Positions 8,574 to 16,530 of a stretch of 23,635 bases of DNA are shown here, piece by piece. Numbering within the stretch: the first letter of the stretch is position 1; every line of letters starts with the position of its first letter. The stretch is from VBCK01 sp036270655. GTDB lineage: Bacteria; Pseudomonadota; Gammaproteobacteria; Burkholderiales; Burkholderiaceae_F. The notes beneath the pieces were generated by a model, which had not been told where the DNA came from, made no database searches, and saw only the letters and a program-made list of their open reading frames with translations. Position numbers and translations under genes: made by a program. Location of the stretch: the NCBI GenBank assembly GCA_036270655.1, contig DATBCD010000105.1, positions 1-23,635 on the forward strand, in the 5' to 3' direction.

Positions 8574-9563
8574 ATGCGCGCGAGCGGTTTGTCAGGCGTC
8601 GTCGGGTGGCTTGTGGCCATGGCGCTGGGTGCCTGCGGGGTATCGGCGCTGGCCGAGCAGCCCGCAAGCCCGAACCCGGAGGTTGAGCAGAAGGCCGCAT
8701 TCGAGGCTGCCGCCAAGGCCCTGGTTCGCGGGCCGGCGCAGCTGCCGTTCGGCAATCAGGCCAAGCTGCAGATGCCGGACGGCTTCGTTTTCATCCCGGT
8801 CGCGGAAGCGACCCGGTTGATGAAGTCGATGGGCAACCCGGTCGAGTCGGGCTTTCAAGGCCTGGTCGTTCCCCGCTCGCAGGATTGCTCATTTTCCTTT
8901 TTCGGCCTCAACTATGAGTCGTCCGGATACATCAAGGACGACGACGCAAAGGACTGGGATGCCGCCAAGCTGCTGGGCCAGATCCGCGACGGTACCGCCG
9001 AGGGCAACAAGCGCCGTTCCGAAATGGGCATCGGCGAGCTGGAGATCACCGGCTGGATCCAGCCTCCAAAATACGAGTCGGGGGCCCACCAGGTCGTCTG
9101 GTCGGTTGGTGTGCGGGAAAAGGGCGCCGCGCCCAGCGTCGGCGATGGCCTGAACTACAAGACGCTGGTGCTCGGTCGCGAGGGCTATATGTCGATGAAC
9201 CTGGTGACCGACCAGGCGCACCTCGATGGCCTGCGGCCGGCCGTTGCCACGCTGCTCAACGGCCTGACGTTCAACGACGGCAAGCGCTATGCCGATTTCA
9301 ATTCGGGCACCGACCATGTCGCCGAATTCGGGCTGGCGGCACTGATTGCCGGCGTCGCGGCCAAGAAGCTCGGGCTGATCGCGCTCATCGTGGCGTTCGT
9401 CGTCAAGTTCTCCAAGGTGATCATCATCGCCGTGGCCGGCGTGGCCCTGGCCTTTCGCAAGAAGCTTGGCCTGAGCAGGAAGGAGCCGCCGGCGGCGCCC
9501 CCTGCGGCCGCGCCACCGCCTGAAGCGCCGCCCGCCGCCGCGGCTCCGACGGATACCGCTTGA
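8574..9563 (+). CDS. DUF2167 family membrane-anchored protein
   Basis: The 329-residue protein matches the DUF2167 family: ALVRGPAQLPFGNQAKLQMP, YESSGYIKDDDAKDWDA, NLVTDQAHLDGLRPAVATLL and FNDGKRYADFNSGTDHVAEF are its conserved blocks. A signal segment (residues about 8-28) leads to a periplasmic domain. Near residues 245-300 are one or two hydrophobic segments (LAALIAGVAAKKLGLIALIV and VVKFSKVIIIAVAGVALAF) and a basic stretch. The last 35 residues are an Ala/Pro tail. The start has an excellent ribosome binding site (AGGAGAG, 8563-8569). The molecular role of the family is not established. The stop overlaps the TTG start of an M50 peptidase, suggesting that the two act together at the membrane. 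Confidence 0.9.
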   Translation: MRASGLSGVVGWLVAMALGACGVSALAEQPASPNPEVEQKAAFEAAAKALVRGPAQLPFGNQAKLQMPDGFVFIPVAEATRLMKSMGNPVESGFQGLVVPRSQDCSFSFFGLNYESSGYIKDDDAKDWDAAKLLGQIRDGTAEGNKRRSEMGIGELEITGWIQPPKYESGAHQVVWSVGVREKGAAPSVGDGLNYKTLVLGREGYMSMNLVTDQAHLDGLRPAVATLLNGLTFNDGKRYADFNSGTDHVAEFGLAALIAGVAAKKLGLIALIVAFVVKFSKVIIIAVAGVALAFRKKLGLSRKEPPAAPPAAAPPPEAPPAAAAPTDTA

Positions 9564-10285
9564 GAGCGCTGCTGCTGCTGTTGACTGCCGGCAAGTTCGG
9601 CAAGGTCCTGCTCACGGGCGGGACCATGCTGATTTCGGTGTTCGCCTACGGCCTGGTGTTCGGCTGGCCCTACGCGGTCGGCTTCGTCCTGCTGATCTTC
9701 GTCCACGAGATGGGCCACTACATCGCGGCGCGCCAGCGCGGCCTGAACGTCGGAGCGCCCACCTTCATTCCGTTTGTCGGCGCGTGGATCAACCTGAAGG
9801 ACCTGCCGCACGACGTCGAGACGGAGGCCTACGTCGGGCTGGCCGGCCCCGTGGTCGGGACGCTGGGCGCGCTGGCGTGTTATTTCGCAGCCCGCCAATC
9901 GAACAGCTCGCTGCTGCTGGCGTTGTCCTATGCGGGCTTCTTCCTGAACCTGATCAATCTGATCCCGATCTCGCCGCTGGACGGTGGCCGCGTGACGGCA
10001 GTCATCAGCCCCAGGATGTGGTTCCTGGGCGTTCCGATCCTGCTGGGGCTTTTCCTGGTTCGACCGAGCCCGATACTCGTATTGATCGCCATCATGGCGA
10101 TGCCGCAGCTTGCGAAGGCCTGGCGATACCAGCCGTCAGCACCGGAGAACCGCCAGTACTACGCGGTCAGCATCGAGCACAAGATCACTTACGGAGCGGC
10201 CTATATCGGGCTGGCGGCGTTCCTGGCGGTGATGACGCACGACGTTCATCAAATGCTCGGCCAGGCCGGCGCCGCCGGCTTTTGA
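9560..10285 (+). CDS. M50-family (site-2-protease-like) intramembrane metallopeptidase
   Basis: The 241-residue polytopic protein has the zinc-peptidase motif HEMGH at residues 49-53 inside a membrane helix (LIFVHEMGHYIAARQ) and the third-ligand motif NLIPISPLDGGR with D141. These are the two hallmarks of M50/S2P intramembrane proteases. No PDZ domain is present, so this is a minimal form rather than an RseP. The TTG start in TTGA overlaps the DUF2167 stop, giving tight translational coupling and suggesting DUF2167 is partner, regulator or substrate. Nothing in the sequence names the substrate. The first residues, LLLLLTAGKFGKVLLTGGTM, form the first membrane helix. Confidence 0.92.
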   Translation: MRALLLLLTAGKFGKVLLTGGTMLISVFAYGLVFGWPYAVGFVLLIFVHEMGHYIAARQRGLNVGAPTFIPFVGAWINLKDLPHDVETEAYVGLAGPVVGTLGALACYFAARQSNSSLLLALSYAGFFLNLINLIPISPLDGGRVTAVISPRMWFLGVPILLGLFLVRPSPILVLIAIMAMPQLAKAWRYQPSAPENRQYYAVSIEHKITYGAAYIGLAAFLAVMTHDVHQMLGQAGAAGF

Positions 10286-10515
10286 ACGCACCTCCTGATC
10301 TTGCAGCGAGCCGACTCGCGCCAGCCGTGCACGATGCCGCCCGTTCTCGCGGTGTGCTCCCCGGCACGCGCACCCGAAACTTGAGGGTCGCGCGCGCCGG
10401 GTAACCGGGGGCCATCGCGTTACATATCCGGGCATTTGGACGCCCCGTCCCGGCTATCGTCCAACCCGACTTAAGGACCGGCTTGGTGCCGGTCCGGAAC
10501 CGCAGAGACCGCCGG
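10286..10515. promoter_or_regulatory. Intergenic leader with a perfect hairpin before the HDOD gene
   Basis: This 230-base gap has no convincing ORF. Its clearest element is GGACCGGC (10475-10482) / GCCGGTCC (10488-10495), a perfect 8-bp stem with the loop TTGGT, ending 20 bases before the ATG at 10516. No U-tract follows, so it is a leader structure or operator rather than a terminator of the M50 gene. I see no clear promoter pair and no recognisable riboswitch. Confidence 0.5.
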
Positions 10516-11343
10516 ATGGGGGCTATCGACCGATTCTTCGCCGCGGGCACCGTGCTGCCGACGATGCCCGAAATTGCGCGTCGCCTGATCAGCAGCTTCG
10601 AGGACGAGAAGGTCGATCTGCGCCAGATTGTCGAGCTGGCCGAGCACGACCATTCGCTCGCGGGGAAAATCCTGAAACAGGCCAACTCGGCCCGCTATGG
10701 GCTCAGCGGCAACGTGACCAACCTGCGCCAGGCCGCCGTGCTGCTCGGGCTGGAGACGCTGCGCAACCTGGTGCTGTCGGCCACCGTGATCGGCGCGTTC
10801 CCGCGCACGCCGGGATTCGAGCGGGTCAAATTCTGGCGGCACTGCGTGGCCACCGGAGGCTACTGCCGCTGGCTCGGACGGATGCTGGGCTTCGACTCCG
10901 ACAGCGCGTATCTGGCCGGATTCCTGCTGCGCTCGGGGCAGATCCTGATGGCCCTGGAGCTTCCGCACATGGTGGCCGCGGTCGAGGCCGAGTGCTTGCG
11001 CCCCGGGCTGCGGATGAGCGTGGAGCGTCAGAAGATCGGGTGCTGCCACGCGCACGTCACCGCCGAGCTTGCGCGCCGCTGGGGCCTGCCAGGGCCGATG
11101 ATCGATGCGTTCCGGCACGCTCCGGACCCGTTGCACGCGGCGCAGTTCTCCCTGCTGGGGGCCGTGCTGAACCTGGCGGCGACGGCAGCCGACGCGGGCA
11201 ACCTGGGGGCACCCACCGCCACCGCGCTGGACGAAGCCGAACGCGAGCTGCTTTCGCACCTGCGGCTGGAGACCAGCTGGCTGCAGACCAACCTGCCAAG
11301 CTACCAGAGCCTGACCTACTCGGTCGACGCGCTGCTGGCCTGA
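10516..11343 (+). CDS. HDOD domain-containing protein
   Basis: The 275-residue protein is made almost entirely of one HDOD domain: LPTMPEIARRLISSFEDEKV at the start, then EHDHSLAGKILKQANSARYG and NLRQAAVLLGLETLRNLVLS. HDOD proteins are non-catalytic relatives of HD phosphohydrolases and act as signalling scaffolds, often in motility, stress or cyclic-di-GMP circuits. The canonical HD pair is replaced here (LAGFLLRSGQILMALELPHM), as expected for the family. Longer in-frame starts (TTG 10483, GTG 10486) lie in the loop of a perfect hairpin, so I prefer the ATG at 10516. The gene stands alone with no GGDEF or response-regulator partner and converges on the CHRD gene. Confidence 0.88.
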   Translation: MGAIDRFFAAGTVLPTMPEIARRLISSFEDEKVDLRQIVELAEHDHSLAGKILKQANSARYGLSGNVTNLRQAAVLLGLETLRNLVLSATVIGAFPRTPGFERVKFWRHCVATGGYCRWLGRMLGFDSDSAYLAGFLLRSGQILMALELPHMVAAVEAECLRPGLRMSVERQKIGCCHAHVTAELARRWGLPGPMIDAFRHAPDPLHAAQFSLLGAVLNLAATAADAGNLGAPTATALDEAERELLSHLRLETSWLQTNLPSYQSLTYSVDALLA

Positions 11344-11350
11344 GCGGCTC

Positions 11351-11390
11351 CTGCCCCGGGGCGCGCCCGCGCGCCCTCGCCCGCGGGCAG
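11351..11390. terminator. Bidirectional terminator-like hairpin between convergent genes
   Basis: The 50-base gap between the HDOD stop and the CHRD stop holds an inner stem GGGCGCG (11359-11365) / CGCGCCC (11370-11376) with a 4-nt loop. An outer pairing CTGCCC (11351-11356) / GGGCAG (11385-11390) flanks it. There is no U-tract on either strand, so its efficiency as an intrinsic terminator is uncertain. Confidence 0.5.
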
Positions 11391-11393
11391 CGC

Positions 11394-11804
11394 CTACTTC
11401 AGCTGGGCGCGAATCTCGCCAGCCGCGTGTCCGACACTGTGCACGTTGACGTACAGATCGCCGGCTTTGAACGCCTTCATCTGCGCCGCACTGAGCTTGG
11501 TGCCGGCCGGCACCTTGAAGGTGTCGCCTTCCTTGGTGAGCGGAACGATCACGGGGCCGTTCTTGCCGGCCGGTGCCATGTGGATGTGCGCCATCGTGCC
11601 GGCGACACCGGTGGTCGTGACAACACCGGAAACCGTTCCGTCATCGCCGACCGAGATCCTGGCCGTGCCGCCGGCTGACGTGGTAACCGGAGGCACCTCA
11701 TTGGTGCCTGACAGCGTCGCACTGACCTCGGCGCCGATCGCGATCGCGCTCGCGAGCGCGCCGATCGCGAATATCCCCAAGGGCAGAACCGAATTTCTCG
11801 TCAT
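11394..11804 (-). CDS. Exported CHRD domain protein
   Basis: The 136-residue protein has an N-terminal signal sequence (MTRNSVLPLGIFAIGALASA, cleavage probably after AIAIGA). A single CHRD domain follows: VSATLSGTNEVPPVTTSAGG, then the HIHMAPAGKNGPVIVPL motif, ending in GDLYVNVHSVGHAAGEIRAQ. CHRD domains are named after animal chordin; bacterial versions are small secreted or periplasmic proteins of unknown function. The start is the ATG at 11804-11802, preceded on the minus strand by a clear AGGAG (11811-11815). The upstream region contains an inverted repeat at 11823-11839. It is divergent from the OPT transporter, with no evident shared function. Confidence 0.9.
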   Translation of the reverse strand: MTRNSVLPLGIFAIGALASAIAIGAEVSATLSGTNEVPPVTTSAGGTARISVGDDGTVSGVVTTTGVAGTMAHIHMAPAGKNGPVIVPLTKEGDTFKVPAGTKLSAAQMKAFKAGDLYVNVHSVGHAAGEIRAQLK

Positions 11805-11822
11805 CGCTTTCTCCTGAAGAAA

Positions 11823-11839
11823 CGCGTGCCTCACACGCG
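11823..11839. promoter_or_regulatory. Inverted repeat in the CHRD/OPT divergent region
   Basis: CGCGTG (11823-11828) and CACGCG (11834-11839) are perfect arms around CCTCA, about 20 bases upstream of the CHRD start. They could form a 5'-UTR hairpin or an operator. The rest of the divergent region (11840-12014) shows no clear promoter by eye. Confidence 0.35.
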
Positions 11840-12029
11840 CAAGCTTTATCCACCGACCCTGCGAGCCGGGCGCCCGCAGGCGCGGCAGCGTAGCATCCCG
11901 GAACCCGCTTTTCCGTCATGGATGCTCGGGATCTGGGGCGCCCGAACTTGAACGGTCCGCCCCCTGAAAAGGAATACAGCCAGGCCCGGTTTGGCCACAC
12001 GAACTAACTCAAACAAAGGAGTCCGAGCC

Positions 12030-13997
12030 TTGGACCAATCCCACTCTGGAGACCACGGCCTGGCCGAGCTGACGCTGCGCGCGATCGTGCTCGGTGCGCT
12101 GATCACGCTCGTCTTCACCGCAGCCAACGTTTACCTCGGGCTGAAGGTTGGTCTGACCTTCGCCACCTCGATCCCGGCGGCCGTCATCTCGATGGGGGTG
12201 CTGCGCCTGTTCAAGTCCTCCAGCATCTACGAAAACAACATCGTGCAGACGGTCGCCAGCGCGGCCGGCACGCTGGCGTCGATCATCTTCGTGCTGCCGG
12301 GCCTGGTGATCGTCGGCTGGTGGCAGACCTTTCCTTATTGGACCTGCGCGCTCGTCACCGGGCTGGGCGGCATTCTGGGGGTGATGTTCTCGGTACCGCT
12401 GCGGCGGGCGCTGGTCGTCAATTCGGACCTGCCGTATCCCGAGGGCGTGGCCGCGGCCGAGGTGCTGCGGGTCGGGACGGGCTCGCGCAGCGGCGATGCC
12501 GAGAGCCTGCAGGGGCTGGTCGTCCTGACCGTCAACGCCATCGTGTCGGCCGGCTTTTTCGTGCTGACCAAGACTCGTCTGGTGGTCGAGGAGGCCGCCG
12601 TGTACTTCCGCGCCGGTTCGGGAGCGACGGGAATCTCCAACAGCCTGTCGCTGGCGCTGATCGGCGTGGGCCACCTGATCGGCCTGTCGGCGGGCATTGC
12701 GTTGCTGGTCGGCATCGCGATCGGCTGGTGGATCGCGTTGCCTATCCTGACCGCGTCGAGCGGCCTGACCGACTCGGCCGAGCATGTTGCGCTGACCGTG
12801 TTTCGCACCGATGTGCGGTTTTTCGGAGCCGGCGTGATCGGCGTGGCCGCGCTGTGGACCTTTGCGAAGATCCTGGGGCCGGTCGTTGAAGGCCTGCGCT
12901 CCGCGATGCGCGCCTCGGCGGCACGGGCCGGCGGCGGCGCGCTGCCGCTGGTCGAGCGCGACCTGCCGATCGGAATCGTAGGAGGAGCGAGCCTCGCGGT
13001 GCTGGCCGTGATCGCAGTGCTGCTGTGGCAATTCATCGCCGGCGGGCCGCTGGCCGCCGACGGCACGGCGCTGATCGCCGCCACGCTGGTCTATGTGGTG
13101 GCCGCCGGCGTGATCATCGCGGCCATCTGCGGCTACATGGCCGGCCTGATCGGAGCCTCGACCAGCCCGGTTTCCGGCGTCGGCATCCTGGCCGTGCTGA
13201 CCGCCGGGGTCATGCTGCTGGCGATCGTCGGCAGCGGCGGCGGCCCGGATCAGTCCAAGGCGATGGTTGCCTATGCGCTGCTTGCAACAGCCATCGTGTT
13301 CGGCATCGCGACCGTCTCCAATGACAATCTGCAGGACCTGAACACCGGGCGGCTGATCGGGGCCACGCCGTGGCGGCAGCAGGCGGCGCTGGTTGCGGGC
13401 GTCGTGTTCGGATCGCTGGTGATTCCGCCGGTCATGGACTTGTTGAATGGAGCCTACGGCTTCGCAAGCGCCGCCGGTGCCGGCCCCAACGCGCTGCCCG
13501 CGCCGCAGGCGGCGCTGATCTCGGCCCTGGCGCAAGGCCTGCTGGGCGGTCATCTGAACCTGGGGATGCTCGAGATCGGGGCGGTGGCCGGCGCGGTCGT
13601 CATTGCAGTTGACCTGGCCCTGGGCCGGGCCGGGCGGATGCGCCTGCCGCCGCTGGCGGTCGGGCTGGGAATCTATCTTCCGATGGGCGCGACCCTGCCG
13701 ATCGTGATCGGGGCCGTGACCGGCCATTACTACGACCGCTGGGCCGCGCGCACCGCCAATCCGGGCTTTGCCAAGCGGATGGGTGTGCTGATGGCGACCG
13801 GACTGATCGTGGGCGAAAGCCTGTTTGGCGTGCTCTACGCCGGCGTCGTCGTCGGCTCCGGCAAGGGCGAGCCTTTTGCGCTGGTGGGCGACAGCTTCGC
13901 CACGCCCGCGCTGATCGGTGGCGCGGTCATCTTCTGCGCGCTGATCGGCTGGCTGTACCGGCACACGATGATCGGGGTGACGAAGCGCCTCGTTTAA
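12030..13997 (+). CDS. OPT-family oligopeptide/metal-chelate transporter
   Basis: The 655-residue protein is almost entirely hydrophobic, with about 14-16 membrane helices. It begins AELTLRAIVLGALITLVFTA and NVYLGLKVGLTFATSIPAAV, the opening signature of the bacterial OPT (oligopeptide transporter) family. SDLPYPEGVAAAEVLRVG and the later YMAGLIGASTSPVSGVGILA and YDRWAARTANPGFAKRMGVL blocks are also typical. OPT proteins are proton-coupled importers of oligopeptides or metal chelates; the substrate here cannot be predicted. The start is a TTG at 12030, 8 bases after a strong AAAGGAG (12015-12021). An in-frame TTG at 11991 has no ribosome binding site. It stands alone as a transcription unit. 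Confidence 0.92.
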   Translation: MDQSHSGDHGLAELTLRAIVLGALITLVFTAANVYLGLKVGLTFATSIPAAVISMGVLRLFKSSSIYENNIVQTVASAAGTLASIIFVLPGLVIVGWWQTFPYWTCALVTGLGGILGVMFSVPLRRALVVNSDLPYPEGVAAAEVLRVGTGSRSGDAESLQGLVVLTVNAIVSAGFFVLTKTRLVVEEAAVYFRAGSGATGISNSLSLALIGVGHLIGLSAGIALLVGIAIGWWIALPILTASSGLTDSAEHVALTVFRTDVRFFGAGVIGVAALWTFAKILGPVVEGLRSAMRASAARAGGGALPLVERDLPIGIVGGASLAVLAVIAVLLWQFIAGGPLAADGTALIAATLVYVVAAGVIIAAICGYMAGLIGASTSPVSGVGILAVLTAGVMLLAIVGSGGGPDQSKAMVAYALLATAIVFGIATVSNDNLQDLNTGRLIGATPWRQQAALVAGVVFGSLVIPPVMDLLNGAYGFASAAGAGPNALPAPQAALISALAQGLLGGHLNLGMLEIGAVAGAVVIAVDLALGRAGRMRLPPLAVGLGIYLPMGATLPIVIGAVTGHYYDRWAARTANPGFAKRMGVLMATGLIVGESLFGVLYAGVVVGSGKGEPFALVGDSFATPALIGGAVIFCALIGWLYRHTMIGVTKRLV

Positions 13998-14052
13998 CCC
14001 CGCGCGGCGAAGTCCTGCGTTTGTACGGGCATTGCCCACGAACGAGGACGCC

Positions 14053-14826
14053 ATGCACCAGACCCTGCTCGCCACCACGGCCGCGCTGCTCACGGCGTGC
14101 GCCGCCACTTCCTACTCCGCAAGCTGTGACAGCCCGGGTTCGACACCTTGCGGCGCCGGCCTGGTCGATGTCACCGTGCTGGATCGCACGACCGGCGAGC
14201 AGCTGAGCGTCTACCCGCACGAGGGACAACGATGGGTGGCCGGAACGCCGGGCCACCGCTACGCCGTTTCGGTGCGAAGCCGGTGGACCGGACGGATCCT
14301 GAGCGTCGTGTCGGTCGATGGCGTCAACGTCGTCAGTGGAGAAACAGCTGGCTGGGACCAGCGCGGCTACGTTCTTTCGCCGCGCGAGTCGTTCGACATC
14401 CTCGGATGGCGCAAGTCGCTGGATCGGGTCGCGGACTTCGTCTTTACCGATCTGAAGGACTCCTACGCCGCCAGGACCGGCAGGCCGCAGGACGTCGGCG
14501 TGATCGGCGTGGCGGTGTTTCGCGAGGCAGTTCCGGTACCGCCTCCGGCAAGCCTGAACGACGCCCCATCCAACAGCGCCCGGGCCGCGCCCGCATCGCC
14601 CGCGCAGGGCCAGCTTGGAACCGGTCACGGACCCAGCGAGCTATCGAGGATTCTGACGACCACGTTCGAGCGCGCCCAGGAGCACCCGGACCAGGTGATC
14701 ACGATCCGCTACGACCGCCGCGAGAGCCTGATCGCGATGGGCGTGATCCCGGGTGGCAACGGTCCGCGCCCGTTCCCAGGGTCAGCCAGCGCGGAGTTCG
14801 TCCCGGACCCTCCTTCGCGCTGGTAG
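14053..14826 (+). CDS. Putative lipoprotein of unknown function
   Basis: The 257-residue protein is not recognised as any known family. It opens with a hydrophobic segment (MHQTLLATTAALLTACAATS) that reads as a lipobox with Cys16 as the lipidated residue, although the n-region lacks a lysine or arginine. The mature part contains VDVTVLDRTTGEQLSVYPHE and VGVIGVAVFREAVPVPPPAS. An Ala/Ser/Pro-rich linker leads to a C-terminal segment ending in RYDRRESLIAMGVIPGG. The ATG at 14053 is preferred over a TTG at 14032. The gene lies 22 bases before an ECF sigma factor, so it is probably the first gene of that operon and could be a cell-envelope sensor or target of the sigma pathway. Confidence 0.7.
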   Translation: MHQTLLATTAALLTACAATSYSASCDSPGSTPCGAGLVDVTVLDRTTGEQLSVYPHEGQRWVAGTPGHRYAVSVRSRWTGRILSVVSVDGVNVVSGETAGWDQRGYVLSPRESFDILGWRKSLDRVADFVFTDLKDSYAARTGRPQDVGVIGVAVFREAVPVPPPASLNDAPSNSARAAPASPAQGQLGTGHGPSELSRILTTTFERAQEHPDQVITIRYDRRESLIAMGVIPGGNGPRPFPGSASAEFVPDPPSRW

Positions 14827-14848
14827 TGGCCGACCGGATAATCGCGGC

Positions 14849-15526
14849 ATGCCGCAAGCGTCCAGCCTGCCCGCTGCCGCCGACACCCTATCCGGGCAGG
14901 ACGGCGCTGGCCCGCCTCACCCGGACCAGGCCGGCGCCGCGGCCCCCGAAGCGGACGAAGCCCTGATGCTGCGCTTTGCCGCCGGGGACGTGCGCGCATT
15001 CGAGCGGATCTACGACCGCCACGAGCGCGCCGTGTTCCGCTTCCTGCTTCGATCGGTGCGAATCCAGGCGGTAGCCGACGAGCTGCTGCAGGAAGTGTGG
15101 CTCAGCGTGATTCGATACGCGCCCACGTACAAGCCGCAGGCGCTGTTCACGACCTGGCTGTACCGGATCGCCCGATCGCGCCTGGTCGACCACTGGCGCG
15201 CCCGCGACCCCGACGTGCTGGACAGCCTGGACGAGCCCGCCGGCGTCGGCTGCGACGCCACCGTGATCGACCTGGTGGCAGCCGATGCGTCGTTGCAGCC
15301 CGAGGTCAGGGCCATGGACCGCGCGCAGGCGCGCGCCTTTGTGGCCGCCGTCGAGGAGCTGCCGGGCGCACAGCGCGAGGCCTTCCTGCTGCACGTGGAG
15401 GCCGGCCTGACGCACGAGCAGATCGCCGGCATTACCGGGGCCGGCGCCGAAACCGTCAAGAGCCGCATCCGCTACGCCTGCGCCAAGCTGCGAACGACGA
15501 TGCAACCGTGGCGAGCCACCCCATGA
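14849..15526 (+). CDS. ECF-type RNA polymerase sigma factor
   Basis: The 225-residue protein has sigma-70 region 2 at about residues 40-105 (AFERIYDRHERAVFRFLLRS, then ADELLQEVWLSVIR and FTTWLYRIARSRLVDHWR). Region 4 lies at about 160-215 (ELPGAQREAFLLHVEAGLTH, EQIAGITGAGAETVKSRIRY). Regions 1 and 3 are absent, the hallmark of ECF (group 4) sigma factors. The first about 35 residues are an Ala/Pro-rich extension. The stop overlaps the ATG of a membrane protein (ATGA) that has the layout of an anti-sigma factor. I see no GGAAC/CGTC-type autoregulated promoter upstream of the operon. Confidence 0.93.
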   Translation: MPQASSLPAAADTLSGQDGAGPPHPDQAGAAAPEADEALMLRFAAGDVRAFERIYDRHERAVFRFLLRSVRIQAVADELLQEVWLSVIRYAPTYKPQALFTTWLYRIARSRLVDHWRARDPDVLDSLDEPAGVGCDATVIDLVAADASLQPEVRAMDRAQARAFVAAVEELPGAQREAFLLHVEAGLTHEQIAGITGAGAETVKSRIRYACAKLRTTMQPWRATP

Positions 15527-16353
15527 GCGCGACACCGGATCCGAACGACGCCGAAGCGGTGCGGCTGCGCGCTGCGCACGAGCTTCTGGACGAGCGTCCG
15601 TCGCCCAGGGTGCGCGCCGCGGTGCTGCGCGCGGCGGCCGAAAGCGTTGGCGGCGATGCCGCGCCCGAATCGGTCGGCGCGCCGCGCCGGCGCCCTGCCC
15701 GTGCGTGGTTTGGATGGGGACCGGCCGCTGCGGCCGGAGCTACCATCGCCGTCGGAATTCTGGCGATCGGCATATCGGTTCACGTCGAGCACGAAACCCC
15801 GATCGAAAGCCGCACCGCACCGGCGGCGGCGCCCATGGCGCCAGCGCCTGCGGCGCCAGTCGACGAAGCCAAGCCGGCCGCCGCCGCGACGCCGGCGCCC
15901 CGGCCCGCGGTTCCGGCCGTCCCTCCTTCCGTAGCGAAGCAACTGAAGGCTCGCCCCGCCGAAGCGACCGTTGCAACACCGGACGCCGGCGCGAGCCAAT
16001 CGCAGAAGTCTTCCGGCGCGCAATCCGCGGGAGCAATTTCCAACTCACCGGAACCGGCGCCCCGGGCGCCCACCCAAACCGGCACGCGGATGCGGATGAT
16101 GCAGGCGCCCGCGATGCAAGCGGCTCCGCAGGCGGGCGAGTCACTTACGAAACCCCGGCAGGCGGACCAGGCCGGCTCCTCGTCGCGGGAAGCAGACATG
16201 GAACCGGCGCGCCTCACGCCATCGCCGGACGACTGGCTGCGTCGCATCGTCGAGCTTCGTCGCGCGGGAAGGAACGCCGAGGCCGACGGTGAGCTCGCCC
16301 GTTTCCGCGCCGCCTTCCCGAACGTCAAGGTTCCCGACGCGGCAGCGAAGTGA
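15523..16353 (+). CDS. Putative anti-sigma factor / single-pass membrane protein
   Basis: The 276-residue protein begins 4 bases inside the sigma factor gene (ATGA overlap). A short cytoplasmic N-terminus of about 60 residues (LLDERPSPRVRAAVLRAAAE) resembles the sigma-binding part of anti-sigma factors. A single transmembrane helix follows near 67-86 (PAAAAGATIAVGILAIGISV). A long Ala/Pro/Ser-rich periplasmic stretch leads to a C-terminal helical motif DDWLRRIVELRRAGRNAEAD ELARF. This closing motif recurs in proteins encoded after ECF sigma factors in betaproteobacteria (recalled). No zinc-binding ZAS motif (HxxxCxxC) is present. The anti-sigma role is inferred from coupling and topology. Confidence 0.75.
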   Translation: MSATPDPNDAEAVRLRAAHELLDERPSPRVRAAVLRAAAESVGGDAAPESVGAPRRRPARAWFGWGPAAAAGATIAVGILAIGISVHVEHETPIESRTAPAAAPMAPAPAAPVDEAKPAAAATPAPRPAVPAVPPSVAKQLKARPAEATVATPDAGASQSQKSSGAQSAGAISNSPEPAPRAPTQTGTRMRMMQAPAMQAAPQAGESLTKPRQADQAGSSSREADMEPARLTPSPDDWLRRIVELRRAGRNAEADGELARFRAAFPNVKVPDAAAK

Positions 16354-16389
16354 TGTAGACGAATGTCGGTTCAGTGGAGGCCATCATGA

Positions 16390-16530
16390 AACAGGCTCCT
16401 CGTCGACACCGCGCATCCGCCGGTCAGTACGTTCGTGGTGGTCAAACGCCTGGTGCGGCCCGAGTGGCTGATCGAAGTCGATGCCGTTGCCGTCGTGAAA
16501 AATGAGGGCCTGCTACTGCCGGCCAAGTAA
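16390..16530 (+). pseudogene. 3' remnant of a RidA/YjgF-family gene
   Basis: One frame (codons from 16390, stop TAA 16528-16530) encodes about 46 residues including LLVDTAHPPVSTFVVVKRLV and RPEWLIEVDAVAVVK, which match the C-terminal strand-helix of RidA-family enamine/imine deaminases. A TGA at 16387-16389 closes this frame just upstream, and the rest of the family (about 80 residues) is missing. A good ribosome binding site (TGGAGG, 16375-16380) with an ATG at 16386 lies in another frame and would make only a 39-residue basic peptide. This looks like the joined ends of a deletion. The family assignment rests on a short segment and is moderate. Confidence 0.55.

Noticed and set aside
6838..8700. 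Minus-strand ORF of 620 codons opposite corC, lnt and DUF2167
   Set aside because: It is rich in Arg/Gln with no domain, a typical frame shadow of Lnt.
10286..10515. Cyclic-di-GMP or other riboswitch in the HDOD leader
   Set aside because: Only a simple 8-bp hairpin is visible; no conserved aptamer core could be recognised.
12009..14108. Minus-strand ORF of 699 codons opposite the OPT transporter
   Set aside because: Its His/Asp/Arg/Gln-rich composition comes from reading membrane-protein codons backwards; the plus strand encodes a clear OPT protein.
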